Source: Bacillota bacterium
GTDB lineage: Bacteria; Bacillota; Clostridia; Oscillospirales; Acutalibacteraceae
Reading direction: 5' to 3'
DNA length: 64,000 bases
Assembly: GCA_023390175.1 (NCBI GenBank)
Contig: JAEWDK010000024.1
Coordinates: 248,001-312,000, forward strand
Both the position numbers and the translations under genes were made by a program. The notes below the pieces were generated by a model. That model was given only the letters and a program-made list of their open reading frames with translations, did no database searches and was not told the DNA's origin. Below, one piece after another: positions 24,260-33,123 of the stretch; position 1 is the stretch's first letter; the number at the start of each line of letters is the position of its first letter.

Positions 24260-24991
24260 TTAGTTTTCGACAATGGCAACCGTGATATTATCACTGCCGC
24301 CACCCTCTTTCGCCAGCGTTATAAGCTTTTCTGTTAAGGCATTTCCATCCAATTCTTTGGAAAGCTGGTAGATTTGCTCGGCATCAACATAATTCGTCAG
24401 CCCGTCCGTGCAGATGAGAAGAAAATTGCCGGGTTGAATTTCGTTTTCGCAATAATCGAGCTGAATGGATGCTTCCACCCCCAGCGCACGGGTTATAATA
24501 TTTTTCTGCGGATGTTTTTTTGCCTGCTGCTCCGTAATATCACCGTTATCGACCATTTCCTGAACCATGGAATGGTCTGTGGTAAGCTGCCGGATTCCCT
24601 CCGCTGTAATTAGATAGGCCCGGCTGTCCCCCGCATGAGCAATATGTGCAATACCACGCGAAACAATTGCGGTAACAACGGTTGTACCCATTCCGCTAAG
24701 CTCGGTTTCTGTGCGGGCCCGGTCATGTACAGCCAAATTTGCATTGAAAATGGCAGACGTGATTAGGTTCTTGATTGAATTGTCAGAAATTCCGTCATGA
24801 TAGGATGAGAGAATTTGTTCTGAGATCTTATCAACAGCTATGCTGCTTGCAATATTGCCTCCATTGGCCCCGCCCATCCCGTCACAGACAACGACCCATG
24901 CGGATTGATCCGGAAAAATTCCATTTTTGCAGGCATCCTGATTTGATTGCCTCACCAGGCCAACATCACTCTTGCTGAACACTCTCAACAT
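24260..24991 (-). CDS. prpC: PP2C-family Ser/Thr protein phosphatase
   Basis: This 243-residue metal-dependent phosphatase reverses phosphorylation by PrkC. All PP2C acidic motifs are visible: VRQSNQDA, CDGMGGANGG, GMGTTVV, AHAGDSRAYLI, CTDGLTNYV and GGSDNITVAIV. There is no membrane segment. The ATG has AGGAGGTGG upstream and overlaps the rlmN 3' end by 26 bases. The order rlmN-prpC-prkC-rsgA is the same as in B. subtilis. Confidence 0.97.
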   Translation of the reverse strand: MLRVFSKSDVGLVRQSNQDACKNGIFPDQSAWVVVCDGMGGANGGNIASSIAVDKISEQILSSYHDGISDNSIKNLITSAIFNANLAVHDRARTETELSGMGTTVVTAIVSRGIAHIAHAGDSRAYLITAEGIRQLTTDHSMVQEMVDNGDITEQQAKKHPQKNIITRALGVEASIQLDYCENEIQPGNFLLICTDGLTNYVDAEQIYQLSKELDGNALTEKLITLAKEGGGSDNITVAIVEN

Positions 24992-26027
24992 TGGCCACCT
25001 CCTCTTTAAACCTGCGCCTCAACTGACCGCAGGAAGCGTTTATATCAGAGCCGAGGGTTCTTCGAACCGTAACCGTAATCCCTTTGCTTGAAAGAATCTG
25101 GCTGAATTTTTGCAGTCGGTCGGCGGAGCTTTTTCTGAAGTTTGCGCCGGTAACATTATTGACCGGAATTAAGTTAACATGGCTCAGGGTACCTTTTAGC
25201 CGCTCTGCAAGCTCCCTGGCACAGTCATCACTGTCGTTTACTCCGCTGATCATGGCATATTCAAATGAAATCCGGCGCCCAGTCAGTTTGCCATAATAAC
25301 GGCAGGCCTTTAGCAGTTCATCAATTCCCCATTTACGATTTACCGGCATGGTTTTGGAACGAATTTCATCGTTCGGCGCATGCAGGGAGATGGAAAGGGT
25401 TAACTGAAGCTTCTTTTCAGCAAGATTATATATTTTGTCCACTATACCACAGGTGGACAGCGAAATGTGCCGCATTCCGATATTTATTCCTTCATCAGAG
25501 GAAACGAGTTCCAAAAAGCGAAGGACGTTATCGTAATTATCAAGCGGTTCCCCCATGCCCATCATAACAACATTGGAAATCCGGATTTCAGCATCGGCCT
25601 GTGCGGCCTGAATTTGCGCAAGCATTTCCGAAGGGGTCAGGTTGCGAAAAAATCCGCTTTTCCCGGTCGCACAAAACGAACAGTTCATTCTGCAGCCCAC
25701 CTGCGTTGAAATACAGATGGTGTGTCCATGGTGGTAGTCCATTAATACCCCTTCAATGTATTCCCCGTCATTCAGGCGGAATAAATATTTGATCGTTTTG
25801 TCCAGCTTGGATTCAAGCCTTTTTTCGATGACAGCATTGGCTATGTAGTATTTTTCAGAAAGGTCGTGCCGAAGCGCTTTTGAAAGATTGGACATTTCAT
25901 CAAAGCTTGTTACTCCCTGATGCAGCCATTTATAAACTTGCAAAGCACGAAAAGCCGGTTGGCCGGCTGCGGCAAAATCGGCTTTTAATTCAGTGAGGGT
26001 CATTGATTTGATATCCTGCAGACTCAA
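24966..26027 (-). CDS. rlmN: 23S rRNA/tRNA adenosine C2-methyltransferase RlmN
   Basis: This radical-SAM enzyme methylates C2 of A2503 in 23S rRNA and A37 in some tRNAs. The cluster motif CRMNCSFCATG (preceded by CISTQVG) is near 115. NVVMMGMGEPLDNYDNV and the C-terminal VTVRRTLGSDINASCGQL, which holds the catalytic cysteine, complete the set. The TTG start at 26027 is favoured because AGGAG lies 8 bases upstream; a GTG three codons earlier is almost touching that site. It lies 11 bases after rsmB. Confidence 0.96.
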   Translation of the reverse strand: MSLQDIKSMTLTELKADFAAAGQPAFRALQVYKWLHQGVTSFDEMSNLSKALRHDLSEKYYIANAVIEKRLESKLDKTIKYLFRLNDGEYIEGVLMDYHHGHTICISTQVGCRMNCSFCATGKSGFFRNLTPSEMLAQIQAAQADAEIRISNVVMMGMGEPLDNYDNVLRFLELVSSDEGINIGMRHISLSTCGIVDKIYNLAEKKLQLTLSISLHAPNDEIRSKTMPVNRKWGIDELLKACRYYGKLTGRRISFEYAMISGVNDSDDCARELAERLKGTLSHVNLIPVNNVTGANFRKSSADRLQKFSQILSSKGITVTVRRTLGSDINASCGQLRRRFKEEVANVESVQQE

Positions 26028-26038
26028 AAGATTCACTC

Positions 26039-27373
26039 CTACCTTTTTTGGAAGGCAGCGACAAAAAAACCGTCCGTGCCGTGAACATGGGGCATCATAG
26101 TGAATTGGTTGTCCGGTTCATCAATCACGTGAAAAAGCGTATCGGGAAGATGAAGCGTGAACGGTCCAAACCCGCTGTAGTTTTTTAAAAATTTTTCCGC
26201 TACCTGAAAATTTTCTTTTGGGTTTAAAGTACAAGTGGAATAAATTAAAATTCCGCCGGCTTTAACCAACTCAGAAGATTTACACAGAATACGGTACTGC
26301 AAATCGGGCAAACTGTCAATAGCTGCCTGCGATTTATACCTAATTTCCGGTTTGCGGCGGATAATTCCAAAGCCGGAACAGGGCGCGTCGCAAAGGACAC
26401 GGTCGGCTGGCTCCTGCACTGCTTCAGCACTTACAGCGTCCCGGACGGAAGCCGTGATAATGGACAGCTTTAAGCGCTGAGCCCCCTGCTGAATCAGCCG
26501 TACTTTCCCCTTGTACTGGTCAAAGGCAAGAAGCTCGCCCTGGTCCCCCATAAGCTCCGCAATCGTAAATGCCTTGCCGCCGGGAGCGGAACAAACATCA
26601 ATAACTCTTTGGCCGGCCGCCGGGTTCAGCAAAGAACAGCAAATTTGAGAAGAAAGATCCTGAATATGGAAAAAGCCCTCCTGAAAGCAGGGGGAACTGC
26701 TGATTGCTCCGGTCTGTTGAAGTTCAATCGCGTGACTAAGCCATGTAATGGCCTTTGCCTTTATCCCCTCCGAATTCAGCTTTTCAATTAAGTTTTCCTC
26801 AGAAATCACAATATTATTCACTCTGGCAAAAACAGGAGGCTTGTTTAAAGAACTTTTCAGCAAACCAAGGGTACAGTCCGCACCGTAAGCTGCCTGCCAA
26901 AGGGAAATAAGCCATTCCGGGTAGGAATACTGGATGCTTAGGGATAATAAAGGTTCCTTTTTTTCATCCGGCATCTTAATTCCATCGATATTTCGAAGCA
27001 AAGAATGCAAGACCGCATTGATAAAGCCGGAAGCCTTTACAAGGTGATTTTCTTTGGCAAGGTTTACGGATTCATTGACGGCAGCCGATTGCGGTATTTT
27101 TTCGAGATATAATATTTGATATACTCCCATGCGAAGTATTTCCAAGACCTGGGGCGAAAGCTTTTTGACAGGAATTTTTGAAAACTGGCCGATAATATAG
27201 TCGAGTGTAATCCTCCGTTCCAATACGCCGTAGAAAATTGCCGATGCAAGTGCTTTGTCACGCGGTTCCAGCGAAAATGATGCAAGTGTTTTATCCAGTA
27301 CAAGATTAGAATATCCTTCGTTTATATCCACGTGCAGCAGCGCGGAAAGTGCTGCGGATCTTGCTTTATTCAT
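26039..27373 (-). CDS. rsmB: 16S rRNA (cytosine-967-C5)-methyltransferase
   Basis: This SAM-dependent enzyme makes m5C967 in 16S rRNA. The 444-residue protein has an N-terminal NusB-like RNA-binding domain (ARSAALSALLHVD to about 140) and a C-terminal Rossmann methyltransferase. The latter shows VIDVCSAPGGKAF, the cysteine motif LCDAPCSGFG (PC motif) and YSTCTLNPKEN with the second catalytic cysteine. The ATG at 27373 overlaps the stop of the zinc peptidase gene (TGATG) and has GGAGGG upstream. It belongs to the def-fmt-rsmB-rlmN block. Confidence 0.96.
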   Translation of the reverse strand: MNKARSAALSALLHVDINEGYSNLVLDKTLASFSLEPRDKALASAIFYGVLERRITLDYIIGQFSKIPVKKLSPQVLEILRMGVYQILYLEKIPQSAAVNESVNLAKENHLVKASGFINAVLHSLLRNIDGIKMPDEKKEPLLSLSIQYSYPEWLISLWQAAYGADCTLGLLKSSLNKPPVFARVNNIVISEENLIEKLNSEGIKAKAITWLSHAIELQQTGAISSSPCFQEGFFHIQDLSSQICCSLLNPAAGQRVIDVCSAPGGKAFTIAELMGDQGELLAFDQYKGKVRLIQQGAQRLKLSIITASVRDAVSAEAVQEPADRVLCDAPCSGFGIIRRKPEIRYKSQAAIDSLPDLQYRILCKSSELVKAGGILIYSTCTLNPKENFQVAEKFLKNYSGFGPFTLHLPDTLFHVIDEPDNQFTMMPHVHGTDGFFVAAFQKR

Positions 27374-28074
27374 CAATCCCTCCGCCTGCCGTTTGCAATT
27401 GTCAAAAGTCTGAGTAAATTCATAATCGCGGCAAAGCTTGCGGCCAAATAAGTCATTGCGGCAGCTTTGAGTACACTCTTTGCGCCTTCAAGTTCATCCG
27501 GATATAAAATTCCTGCATCGTCAAGCGCTTTGATTGCGCGAAAACTTGCATTGAATTCAACCGGAAGCGTGATAAGCTGAAACAAAACAGCAAAACTGTA
27601 CAGCGCGATTCCAATCGTCACAACAAAATCATATTGCACGGGTAAAATCAACCCGAAGATTACCATAGGAATCCCAAGGTTGGAAGCGACATTGGTGATT
27701 GGAACCAATGCGGTGCGGATTTTATTCGGAAGATAGCCTGTGGCGTTCTGAATAGCATGGCCGGCTTCATGTGCTGCCACACCGACCGCAGCGATGGTTG
27801 ACGCGGAATAAACGTCATCCGAAAGGCTGATTGTATTGTTGCGCGGGTCAAAATTATCCGTAAGGCTGCCGGAAATACGCTGAACCTGTACCCCGTTCGC
27901 ACCGCCAAACCTTGCCACGGCTTCCGCTGCCTGAGCACCGGTCATATTCCTTGCTGTTGCAATGCGGGAATATTTTTGGAAAGCCGATTTCACCCTAATC
28001 TGCGCAATCATCGTAACAATCATCGCGGGAATTAAATATACAAAATATGTATAGTCAAAGTAATAAAAGCCCAT
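27373..28074 (-). CDS. YugP-type zinc metallopeptidase
   Basis: This 233-residue membrane-associated peptidase is of the Zn_peptidase_2 (YugP) family. It starts with a membrane segment (YFDYTYFVYLIPAMIVTMIA), then the zinc motif HEAGHAIQNATGY near 113. Two or three further hydrophobic helices (VIFGLILPV, IALYSFAVLF, YLAASFAAIMNLL) follow. The physiological substrate is unknown. The gene is inserted between fmt and rsmB, an arrangement common in clostridia but absent from B. subtilis. Its stop overlaps the rsmB start. Confidence 0.92.
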   Translation of the reverse strand: MGFYYFDYTYFVYLIPAMIVTMIAQIRVKSAFQKYSRIATARNMTGAQAAEAVARFGGANGVQVQRISGSLTDNFDPRNNTISLSDDVYSASTIAAVGVAAHEAGHAIQNATGYLPNKIRTALVPITNVASNLGIPMVIFGLILPVQYDFVVTIGIALYSFAVLFQLITLPVEFNASFRAIKALDDAGILYPDELEGAKSVLKAAAMTYLAASFAAIMNLLRLLTIANGRRRD

Positions 28075-28092
28075 GGTTACACCTCTAACTTG

Positions 28093-29019
28093 TTACCCTA
28101 AAATTGTATCTGTACCGGCGGGATGCCCGCGGAGAAAATCCTTTCCGCTCATCCTTTTGCCGCCTTCATATTGTACTTCAACCAGTTCAATCGCCGTGTT
28201 CTCGCCGCAGCAAACGATAAACGAACCGTTTAAGTCCGCAACTTGACCGGCGCCTCCGGCGAACCCACCCACTGCTTTTGACTTATAAATCTTCAACAGC
28301 TTGTCATGATAAACCGTATTCGCAATCGGCCACGGGGAAAGCCCGCGGACTAGATTGTGAATCTTGTCCGCCCGATTGTTCCAGTTTATTCGGGAAAGCT
28401 CCTTTGTCAGGATGGAAGCGTAACAGGTATTTTCTTCTGTCTGAGAAATGCGTTTCACCGTTCCGTTTTCCACCGTCTGCAGTGTTTTTACAATCAGCTG
28501 CGCACCCATCAAGGACAGCCTGTCATACAGTTCGCCCGAGGTTTCGTCCGGGCCGATTTCCGTCTGTTCCGTTAAAATCATATCCCCGGTATCCAGACCC
28601 TCGGCCATATACATGGTTGTCACCCCGGTAACCCTGTCGCCATTGATTACGGACCACTGAATCGGCGCCGCACCGCGGTATTTCGGCAAAAGCGAACCGT
28701 GGACATTGATGCATCCGAACTTGGGGATATCCAAAATTTCTTTTGGCAGTATCTTTCCGTAAGCAACAACAACAATAATGTCCGGGTTTAGGCCGCGAAC
28801 GGTTTCAGCCGCCTCTGCCGTACGCAGGGTAGCAGGCTGAAATACCTTGATATCGTGCAGGACAGCCAGTTCTTTCACCGGGGGTGGGGTCAGCGTATAA
28901 CCCCTGCCCTTCGGTTTGTCAGGCTGAGTGAAAACCGCGCAGATATCATGCCCCGCATCCAGTAAACTTTTCAGGCAGGGCACCGCAAAATCGGGTGTAC
29001 CCATAAAAATAATACGCAT
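28093..29019 (-). CDS. fmt: Methionyl-tRNA formyltransferase
   Basis: Fmt formylates Met-tRNA for translation initiation using 10-formyl-THF. The 308 residues include the opening MRIIFMGTPDFAVPCL, the folate/catalytic loop SLLPKYRGAAPIQW with the conserved Asn-His-Asp region, and the GLDTGDMI segment. The C-terminal tRNA-binding domain (VRGLSPWPIANT) is also present. It overlaps nothing and lies 17 bases after def, its functional partner, on the same transcript. Confidence 0.97.
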   Translation of the reverse strand: MRIIFMGTPDFAVPCLKSLLDAGHDICAVFTQPDKPKGRGYTLTPPPVKELAVLHDIKVFQPATLRTAEAAETVRGLNPDIIVVVAYGKILPKEILDIPKFGCINVHGSLLPKYRGAAPIQWSVINGDRVTGVTTMYMAEGLDTGDMILTEQTEIGPDETSGELYDRLSLMGAQLIVKTLQTVENGTVKRISQTEENTCYASILTKELSRINWNNRADKIHNLVRGLSPWPIANTVYHDKLLKIYKSKAVGGFAGGAGQVADLNGSFIVCCGENTAIELVEVQYEGGKRMSGKDFLRGHPAGTDTILG

Positions 29020-29035
29020 AGAATCACCTGCTCTG

Positions 29036-29509
29036 TTATTTTAAATGTTCCAGTTCTTCTTCGTCCAGCATATGGATTACATGCGACTTAAACAGGACGC
29101 CATCCAAATGATCGATTTCGTGGCAGCATACTGTCGCCGTCAATTCTTCGCCTTCTAACTCGAAGAACTCCCCTTTGCGATTCTGCGCCCGGATTTTTAC
29201 ATGCATCGGGCGCTTGGTAATCCCATATTGTCCGGGGGAAGAAAGACAGCCTTCCACGCACTCCTGTTCCCCGCTCTGTTCCAGGAAAACCGGGTTAATC
29301 AGTTCAACAGGGCCTTCTCCAACATCAATTACCACAGCGCGCCTTAAAATACCAACCTGCGGGGCAGCAAGCCCAACGCCATCCGCGCCTTTCATTGTTT
29401 CATACATGTCGTCAAGAAGCATTGCCAGCTTTGCGTCGAATTTTTCGACCGGATGGCAAACCCTATTTAAAAAAGGATCTCCTTCTTTTATAATGTTTCT
29501 AATTGCCAT
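29036..29509 (-). CDS. def: Peptide deformylase
   Basis: This metal-dependent enzyme removes the N-formyl group from nascent proteins. The 157-residue protein has all three motifs: GVGLAAPQVG near 46, EGCLSSPG near 90 (metal cysteine) and HEIDHLDG near 132 (two metal histidines and catalytic glutamate). The short C-terminus is typical of type-I enzymes. TGGAGGTATAAAT precedes the ATG. It sits between priA and fmt as in B. subtilis. Confidence 0.97.
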   Translation of the reverse strand: MAIRNIIKEGDPFLNRVCHPVEKFDAKLAMLLDDMYETMKGADGVGLAAPQVGILRRAVVIDVGEGPVELINPVFLEQSGEQECVEGCLSSPGQYGITKRPMHVKIRAQNRKGEFFELEGEELTATVCCHEIDHLDGVLFKSHVIHMLDEEELEHLK

Positions 29510-29524
29510 ATTTATACCTCCAGT

Positions 29525-31978
29525 TTACATAATTATATCAGGATTCATATCCACAAAAGCCGTGACATTGGAAAAAACCCGGTTTTCCTCGAACTGAATC
29601 AGCAGCCGGGAGATCATTTCTCTGAATTTACAGTTGTTACGGCACTTAATAATCAATTTATATCTATATTTATTACTTACCTTACTGATTAATGCAGGTG
29701 ACGGATTTAAAACTCGCATTGGCTGATCTGAGTAGTCGCTTTGTGCAATCAGACTAAGCATACTGAGAAAAACATTGCTGGCTTTTCGTACACTGTCCTG
29801 TTTTGAACCGACAAAACCAACCATGCAGATGTCCGAAAACGGCGGATAAAGCATTGCTTTTCGCATTGCAATTTCATTTTCATAAAATTCTAAATAATTT
29901 TGCTCCGCAGCAAGCTTAATAATATTATTTTCAGGCGTAAAAGTTTGAATTATCGCACGGCCGACATATTTACCTCTGCCGGAACGGCCGACCACCTGAG
30001 TCAGCAGGTCGAACGCACGTTCATAGCTTCGAAAATCATCCCCGTAAAGCGCCTGATCGGCTGAAAGAACCCCGACAAGGGTTACGTTTTCAAAATCAAG
30101 ACCTTTAGCCACCATTTGCGTACCTACGATGATATCATACTCCCCTTGGGAAAAAAGCTGAAGTTTTTTCTCATATGCAAAGCGTGTCATGGTCGAATCG
30201 GTATCCAGCCGCAGAATCCTGGCTTCGGGCAAAAGCTCCTGAAGCTGCTCCTCCGCTCGCTGAGTTCCGATTCCGGTGTAATGCACTTTATTTTCATGGC
30301 AGCCGGGGCATTCCTTTGTAAAAGGAATGGTATAGCCGCAGTAATGGCACATCAGCCGATTATTTGCGGAATGATATGTCAGGGAGATACTGCAGTTAGG
30401 ACAGGTAATTACCTGCCCGCAGGCTTTACAGGAAGCATATGTATTATACCCCCTGCGGTTCAGTAAAACAATCGATTGTTTTTTGTTTTTCAAATTCTCA
30501 TTCAACGCTTCTAAAAGCTCTGTGCTGAGGATTGTACTGTTGCCCTTTTCCAGTTCTAAATTCATATCCACCACAGTAACCTGCGGCAGCTTTGCTTCTC
30601 CGTATCTTATTGGCAATGTATTCAGGCTGTAGCGGCCATTTTGTGCAAAGTAATAACTTTCCATAGAAGGTGTTGCAGAACACAGCAGCAGCAGCGCTTT
30701 ATGGTACGCACAGCGGAACTTGGATACATCACGTGCATGATAGCGCGGTGAGGATTCCGATTTATAAGTGTATTCCTGCTCCTCGTCCATAATAACAAGG
30801 CCAAGATTTTGAAACGGCGCAAATACCGCCGAACGGGTACCTACGGCAATCAGCGCTTCACCGTTGTTCACCCTTTTCCATTCATCCAGCCGTTCCGCAA
30901 GGGAAAGCCCGCTGTGAAACACTGCAACACTGCGGCCGTACCGCTGATGAAACAGCGCAATCGTTTGCGGCGTGAGTGAAATTTCAGGAACCATGACGAT
31001 AACGCCGCGGCCGTCCGCTTTCACCTCATCAATCAAGCGCATGAAAACCGATGTTTTGCCGCTGCCGGTAACACCGTATAAAAGTGAAACGCCCCCCGTA
31101 CCTGATTTATATTGACTGTACAGGTTTTGATACGCAGCATGCTGTTCTTCTGAAAGAACAATTTCTTCGCAGGATTCTGGGTTTTTCACTTCGCCATATG
31201 GATTTCGGTATATTTCAAAGTCATAGTATTGTGCAGCACCCTTTGAAACGAGCGTGTCAACTACCGAAGGGGTCACTCCGGCAAAATAGCAAAGCTCCTT
31301 CAGGGAAGCACTGCCAACATCGGAAAGAACCTGATAAACGCTTTTCTGTTTTGGCGTAAGCTTGGCTAGTTCCGGATTATCAACAAACCGAACCATTTTT
31401 TGGGTTGCATCGCCAATCACCCTGACCGCACCGCTGCTTTTTTCCAGTATATTAGCTTTACACAGCTTTTCAGGTACGGGCGAGTCCGGCACAAGCCCGA
31501 TTGCTTTTAATAGTTTTTCACGTTCAACAGGGACTTTTTTATGGGAGAGAAACTGAATCACCTGCTGTTCTGTTTCATCAAATGAAGCGAGCTCATCTGG
31601 ATCAATCTTGTGTGATAAAGAATATGAAGTTTTTATTTTAAGATTGATTCCGGACGGAAGCAGCAGTTTTGCAGCGTCAAATAATGTGCAGAAATAATGC
31701 TCCTTCAGCCATGTAACCAGTTGCACCGCTTCATTTGAAAGAAGCGGTGCTTTGTCGAGCACCGCCAATACAGGCTTTATTTTGTCCGTATCACTTTGCT
31801 GTTCCAAAGCCAGTATCATTCCCTGCCGTTTGCTGTTGGCAGAGCCAAACGGAACCAACACTCTGCTGCCGGGTTTTACGGCGGCGGTAAGTTCGGCAGG
31901 AACAAGATAATCAAAAGCCTTGTCAAAATGATAGACAGTATTTTCTACCGCAACTTTTGCAACGGTCATATTGGGCAA
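29525..31978 (-). CDS. priA: Primosomal protein N' (replication restart helicase PriA)
   Basis: PriA is a 3'-5' DNA helicase that reloads the replisome at stalled forks. The 817-residue protein has an N-terminal DNA-binding domain and Walker A (GVTGSGKTSVF near 310). The DEEQ box (MDEEQEYTYK) follows. The zinc region has paired cysteines (CKACGQVITCPNC, CHYCG, CPGC), and then come GTQMVAKG and VGRSGRG helicase motifs. The open frame begins with TTG at 31978, four bases after AGGAG; an ATG at 31969 is the alternative. It directly follows rpoZ; coaBC, which lies here in B. subtilis, is missing. Confidence 0.97.
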   Translation of the reverse strand: MPNMTVAKVAVENTVYHFDKAFDYLVPAELTAAVKPGSRVLVPFGSANSKRQGMILALEQQSDTDKIKPVLAVLDKAPLLSNEAVQLVTWLKEHYFCTLFDAAKLLLPSGINLKIKTSYSLSHKIDPDELASFDETEQQVIQFLSHKKVPVEREKLLKAIGLVPDSPVPEKLCKANILEKSSGAVRVIGDATQKMVRFVDNPELAKLTPKQKSVYQVLSDVGSASLKELCYFAGVTPSVVDTLVSKGAAQYYDFEIYRNPYGEVKNPESCEEIVLSEEQHAAYQNLYSQYKSGTGGVSLLYGVTGSGKTSVFMRLIDEVKADGRGVIVMVPEISLTPQTIALFHQRYGRSVAVFHSGLSLAERLDEWKRVNNGEALIAVGTRSAVFAPFQNLGLVIMDEEQEYTYKSESSPRYHARDVSKFRCAYHKALLLLCSATPSMESYYFAQNGRYSLNTLPIRYGEAKLPQVTVVDMNLELEKGNSTILSTELLEALNENLKNKKQSIVLLNRRGYNTYASCKACGQVITCPNCSISLTYHSANNRLMCHYCGYTIPFTKECPGCHENKVHYTGIGTQRAEEQLQELLPEARILRLDTDSTMTRFAYEKKLQLFSQGEYDIIVGTQMVAKGLDFENVTLVGVLSADQALYGDDFRSYERAFDLLTQVVGRSGRGKYVGRAIIQTFTPENNIIKLAAEQNYLEFYENEIAMRKAMLYPPFSDICMVGFVGSKQDSVRKASNVFLSMLSLIAQSDYSDQPMRVLNPSPALISKVSNKYRYKLIIKCRNNCKFREMISRLLIQFEENRVFSNVTAFVDMNPDIIM

Positions 31979-32001
31979 GACGCTCCTCTCAGAAGAATCG
32001 A

Positions 32002-32220
32002 TTATTCCTCCGTATCATCGTTTGGTTCGGCATGCTCAATAATGATAAACTTATGCTGCATAAAATCATGAACCGCCAAGTCAACTGGCTTTTCTACTAA
32101 TATTTCGCCTCTCATTTCGGCGTCTCCGGCAATTTGTCTGGCCCTTTTGGCAACGGCCACAACAATGGAATAGCGGCTTTCGTCTGGAGCAATAATTAAA
32201 TCTGCTGATGGTTTAAGCAT
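32002..32220 (-). CDS. rpoZ: DNA-directed RNA polymerase omega subunit
   Basis: The omega subunit stabilises the beta' subunit of RNA polymerase. The 72 residues show the conserved core SRYSIVVAVAKRARQI, followed by VEKPVDLAVHDF and an acidic tail. The ATG overlaps the gmk stop by 8 bases and has an AGGATG site inside gmk. The order gmk-rpoZ-priA matches that in Firmicutes apart from the missing coaBC. Confidence 0.94.
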   Translation of the reverse strand: MLKPSADLIIAPDESRYSIVVAVAKRARQIAGDAEMRGEILVEKPVDLAVHDFMQHKFIIIEHAEPNDDTEE

Positions 32221-32824
32221 TATTTAGCATCCTTTCAATTAAATCTGCGTCGCGGTGTGTTCTGTGCTTTTCAGCGCAAATTATTTGGTTTATTTCATTT
32301 ACCGCGTTTTCTACGGTATCGTTGATTACAAGATAATCGTAATGGCTGGCCTCTGAAATTTCTTTTCGTGCAGTGGCAAGCCGTTTTTGAATTACTTCAT
32401 CCTCTTCTGTCCCGCGGTCCCTTAAGCGCTGTTCCAGCGCATCGAGTGAAGGAGGAAGAATAAAAACACTTGCACAGTCCGGGCATTTCTTTTTGATTTG
32501 CGCGCCGCCCTGCACTTCGATTTCCAAAATCACGTCGTAGCCCTCGGACATCCAGTTCCGAATCGGTCCGCTGGGGGTTCCGTAACAATTGCCGCAATAT
32601 TCCGCACTTTCCAGCATTTCGCCCTGTTCGAGCATGGTTTGAAATTGTTCCTTCGTAATGAAATGATAATCAATTCCGTCCGTTTCCCCGGAACGCGGCA
32701 TGCGGGTGGTAGCAGATACCGAAAGCTTAATATTCGGATTTTTTTCTAAAAGACGCTTTAATATTGTATCCTTGCCGGCGCCGGAAGGCCCGGAGAAAAC
32801 AATCAGCAATCCTTTACTCTTCAT
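32213..32824 (-). CDS. gmk: Guanylate kinase
   Basis: Gmk phosphorylates GMP to GDP. The 203-residue product from the ATG at 32824 opens MKSKGLLIVFSGPSGAGKDT with the P-loop at about 12-19. The GMP-binding TTRMPRSGETDGIDYHF and the lid motif RLATARKE follow. An ATG two codons upstream (32830) is closer to the AGGAG site and is an alternative. Either start overlaps the remA 3' end by 11-17 bases. The pair remA-gmk is conserved in Firmicutes. Confidence 0.96.
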   Translation of the reverse strand: MKSKGLLIVFSGPSGAGKDTILKRLLEKNPNIKLSVSATTRMPRSGETDGIDYHFITKEQFQTMLEQGEMLESAEYCGNCYGTPSGPIRNWMSEGYDVILEIEVQGGAQIKKKCPDCASVFILPPSLDALEQRLRDRGTEEDEVIQKRLATARKEISEASHYDYLVINDTVENAVNEINQIICAEKHRTHRDADLIERMLNNA

Positions 32825-33092
32825 CTTCATCCAGCTCCTCTTCGGTGAGGTCTTCGTCGCGGTCATTCAACCTGTTGGCAACCGTTTCCGGCTGAACCGC
32901 GGATAAAATAACATGGTCGCTGTCTGTTACAATAACAGCTCTGGTGCGGCGGCCGTATGTTGCGTCAATGAGTGTTCCTCGTTCCTTTGCATCCTGAATA
33001 ATACGCTTTATCGGGGCAGATTCGGGGCTGACGATGGCAACCAGCCTGTTGGCGGAAACCATGTTGCCAAAGCCGATGTTGATTAGTTTCAT
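32814..33092 (-). CDS. remA: RemA-family extracellular matrix regulator (DUF370)
   Basis: RemA is a small DNA-binding protein that activates matrix and osmoprotection genes in B. subtilis. The 92-residue product opens MKLINIGFGNMVSANRLVAIV and contains SPESAPIKRIIQDAKE and ATYGRRTRAVI, the core DUF370 signature. A highly acidic tail (RDEDLTEEELDEDEE) is added. The ATG at 33092 has GAAGGAGCTCG upstream. The long open frame to 33236 runs into yicC and is not coding. It lies between yicC and gmk as in Bacillus. Confidence 0.93.
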   Translation of the reverse strand: MKLINIGFGNMVSANRLVAIVSPESAPIKRIIQDAKERGTLIDATYGRRTRAVIVTDSDHVILSAVQPETVANRLNDRDEDLTEEELDEDEE

Positions 33093-33123
33093 AAACGAGC
33101 TCCTTCTATTGCCGTGGCAATCA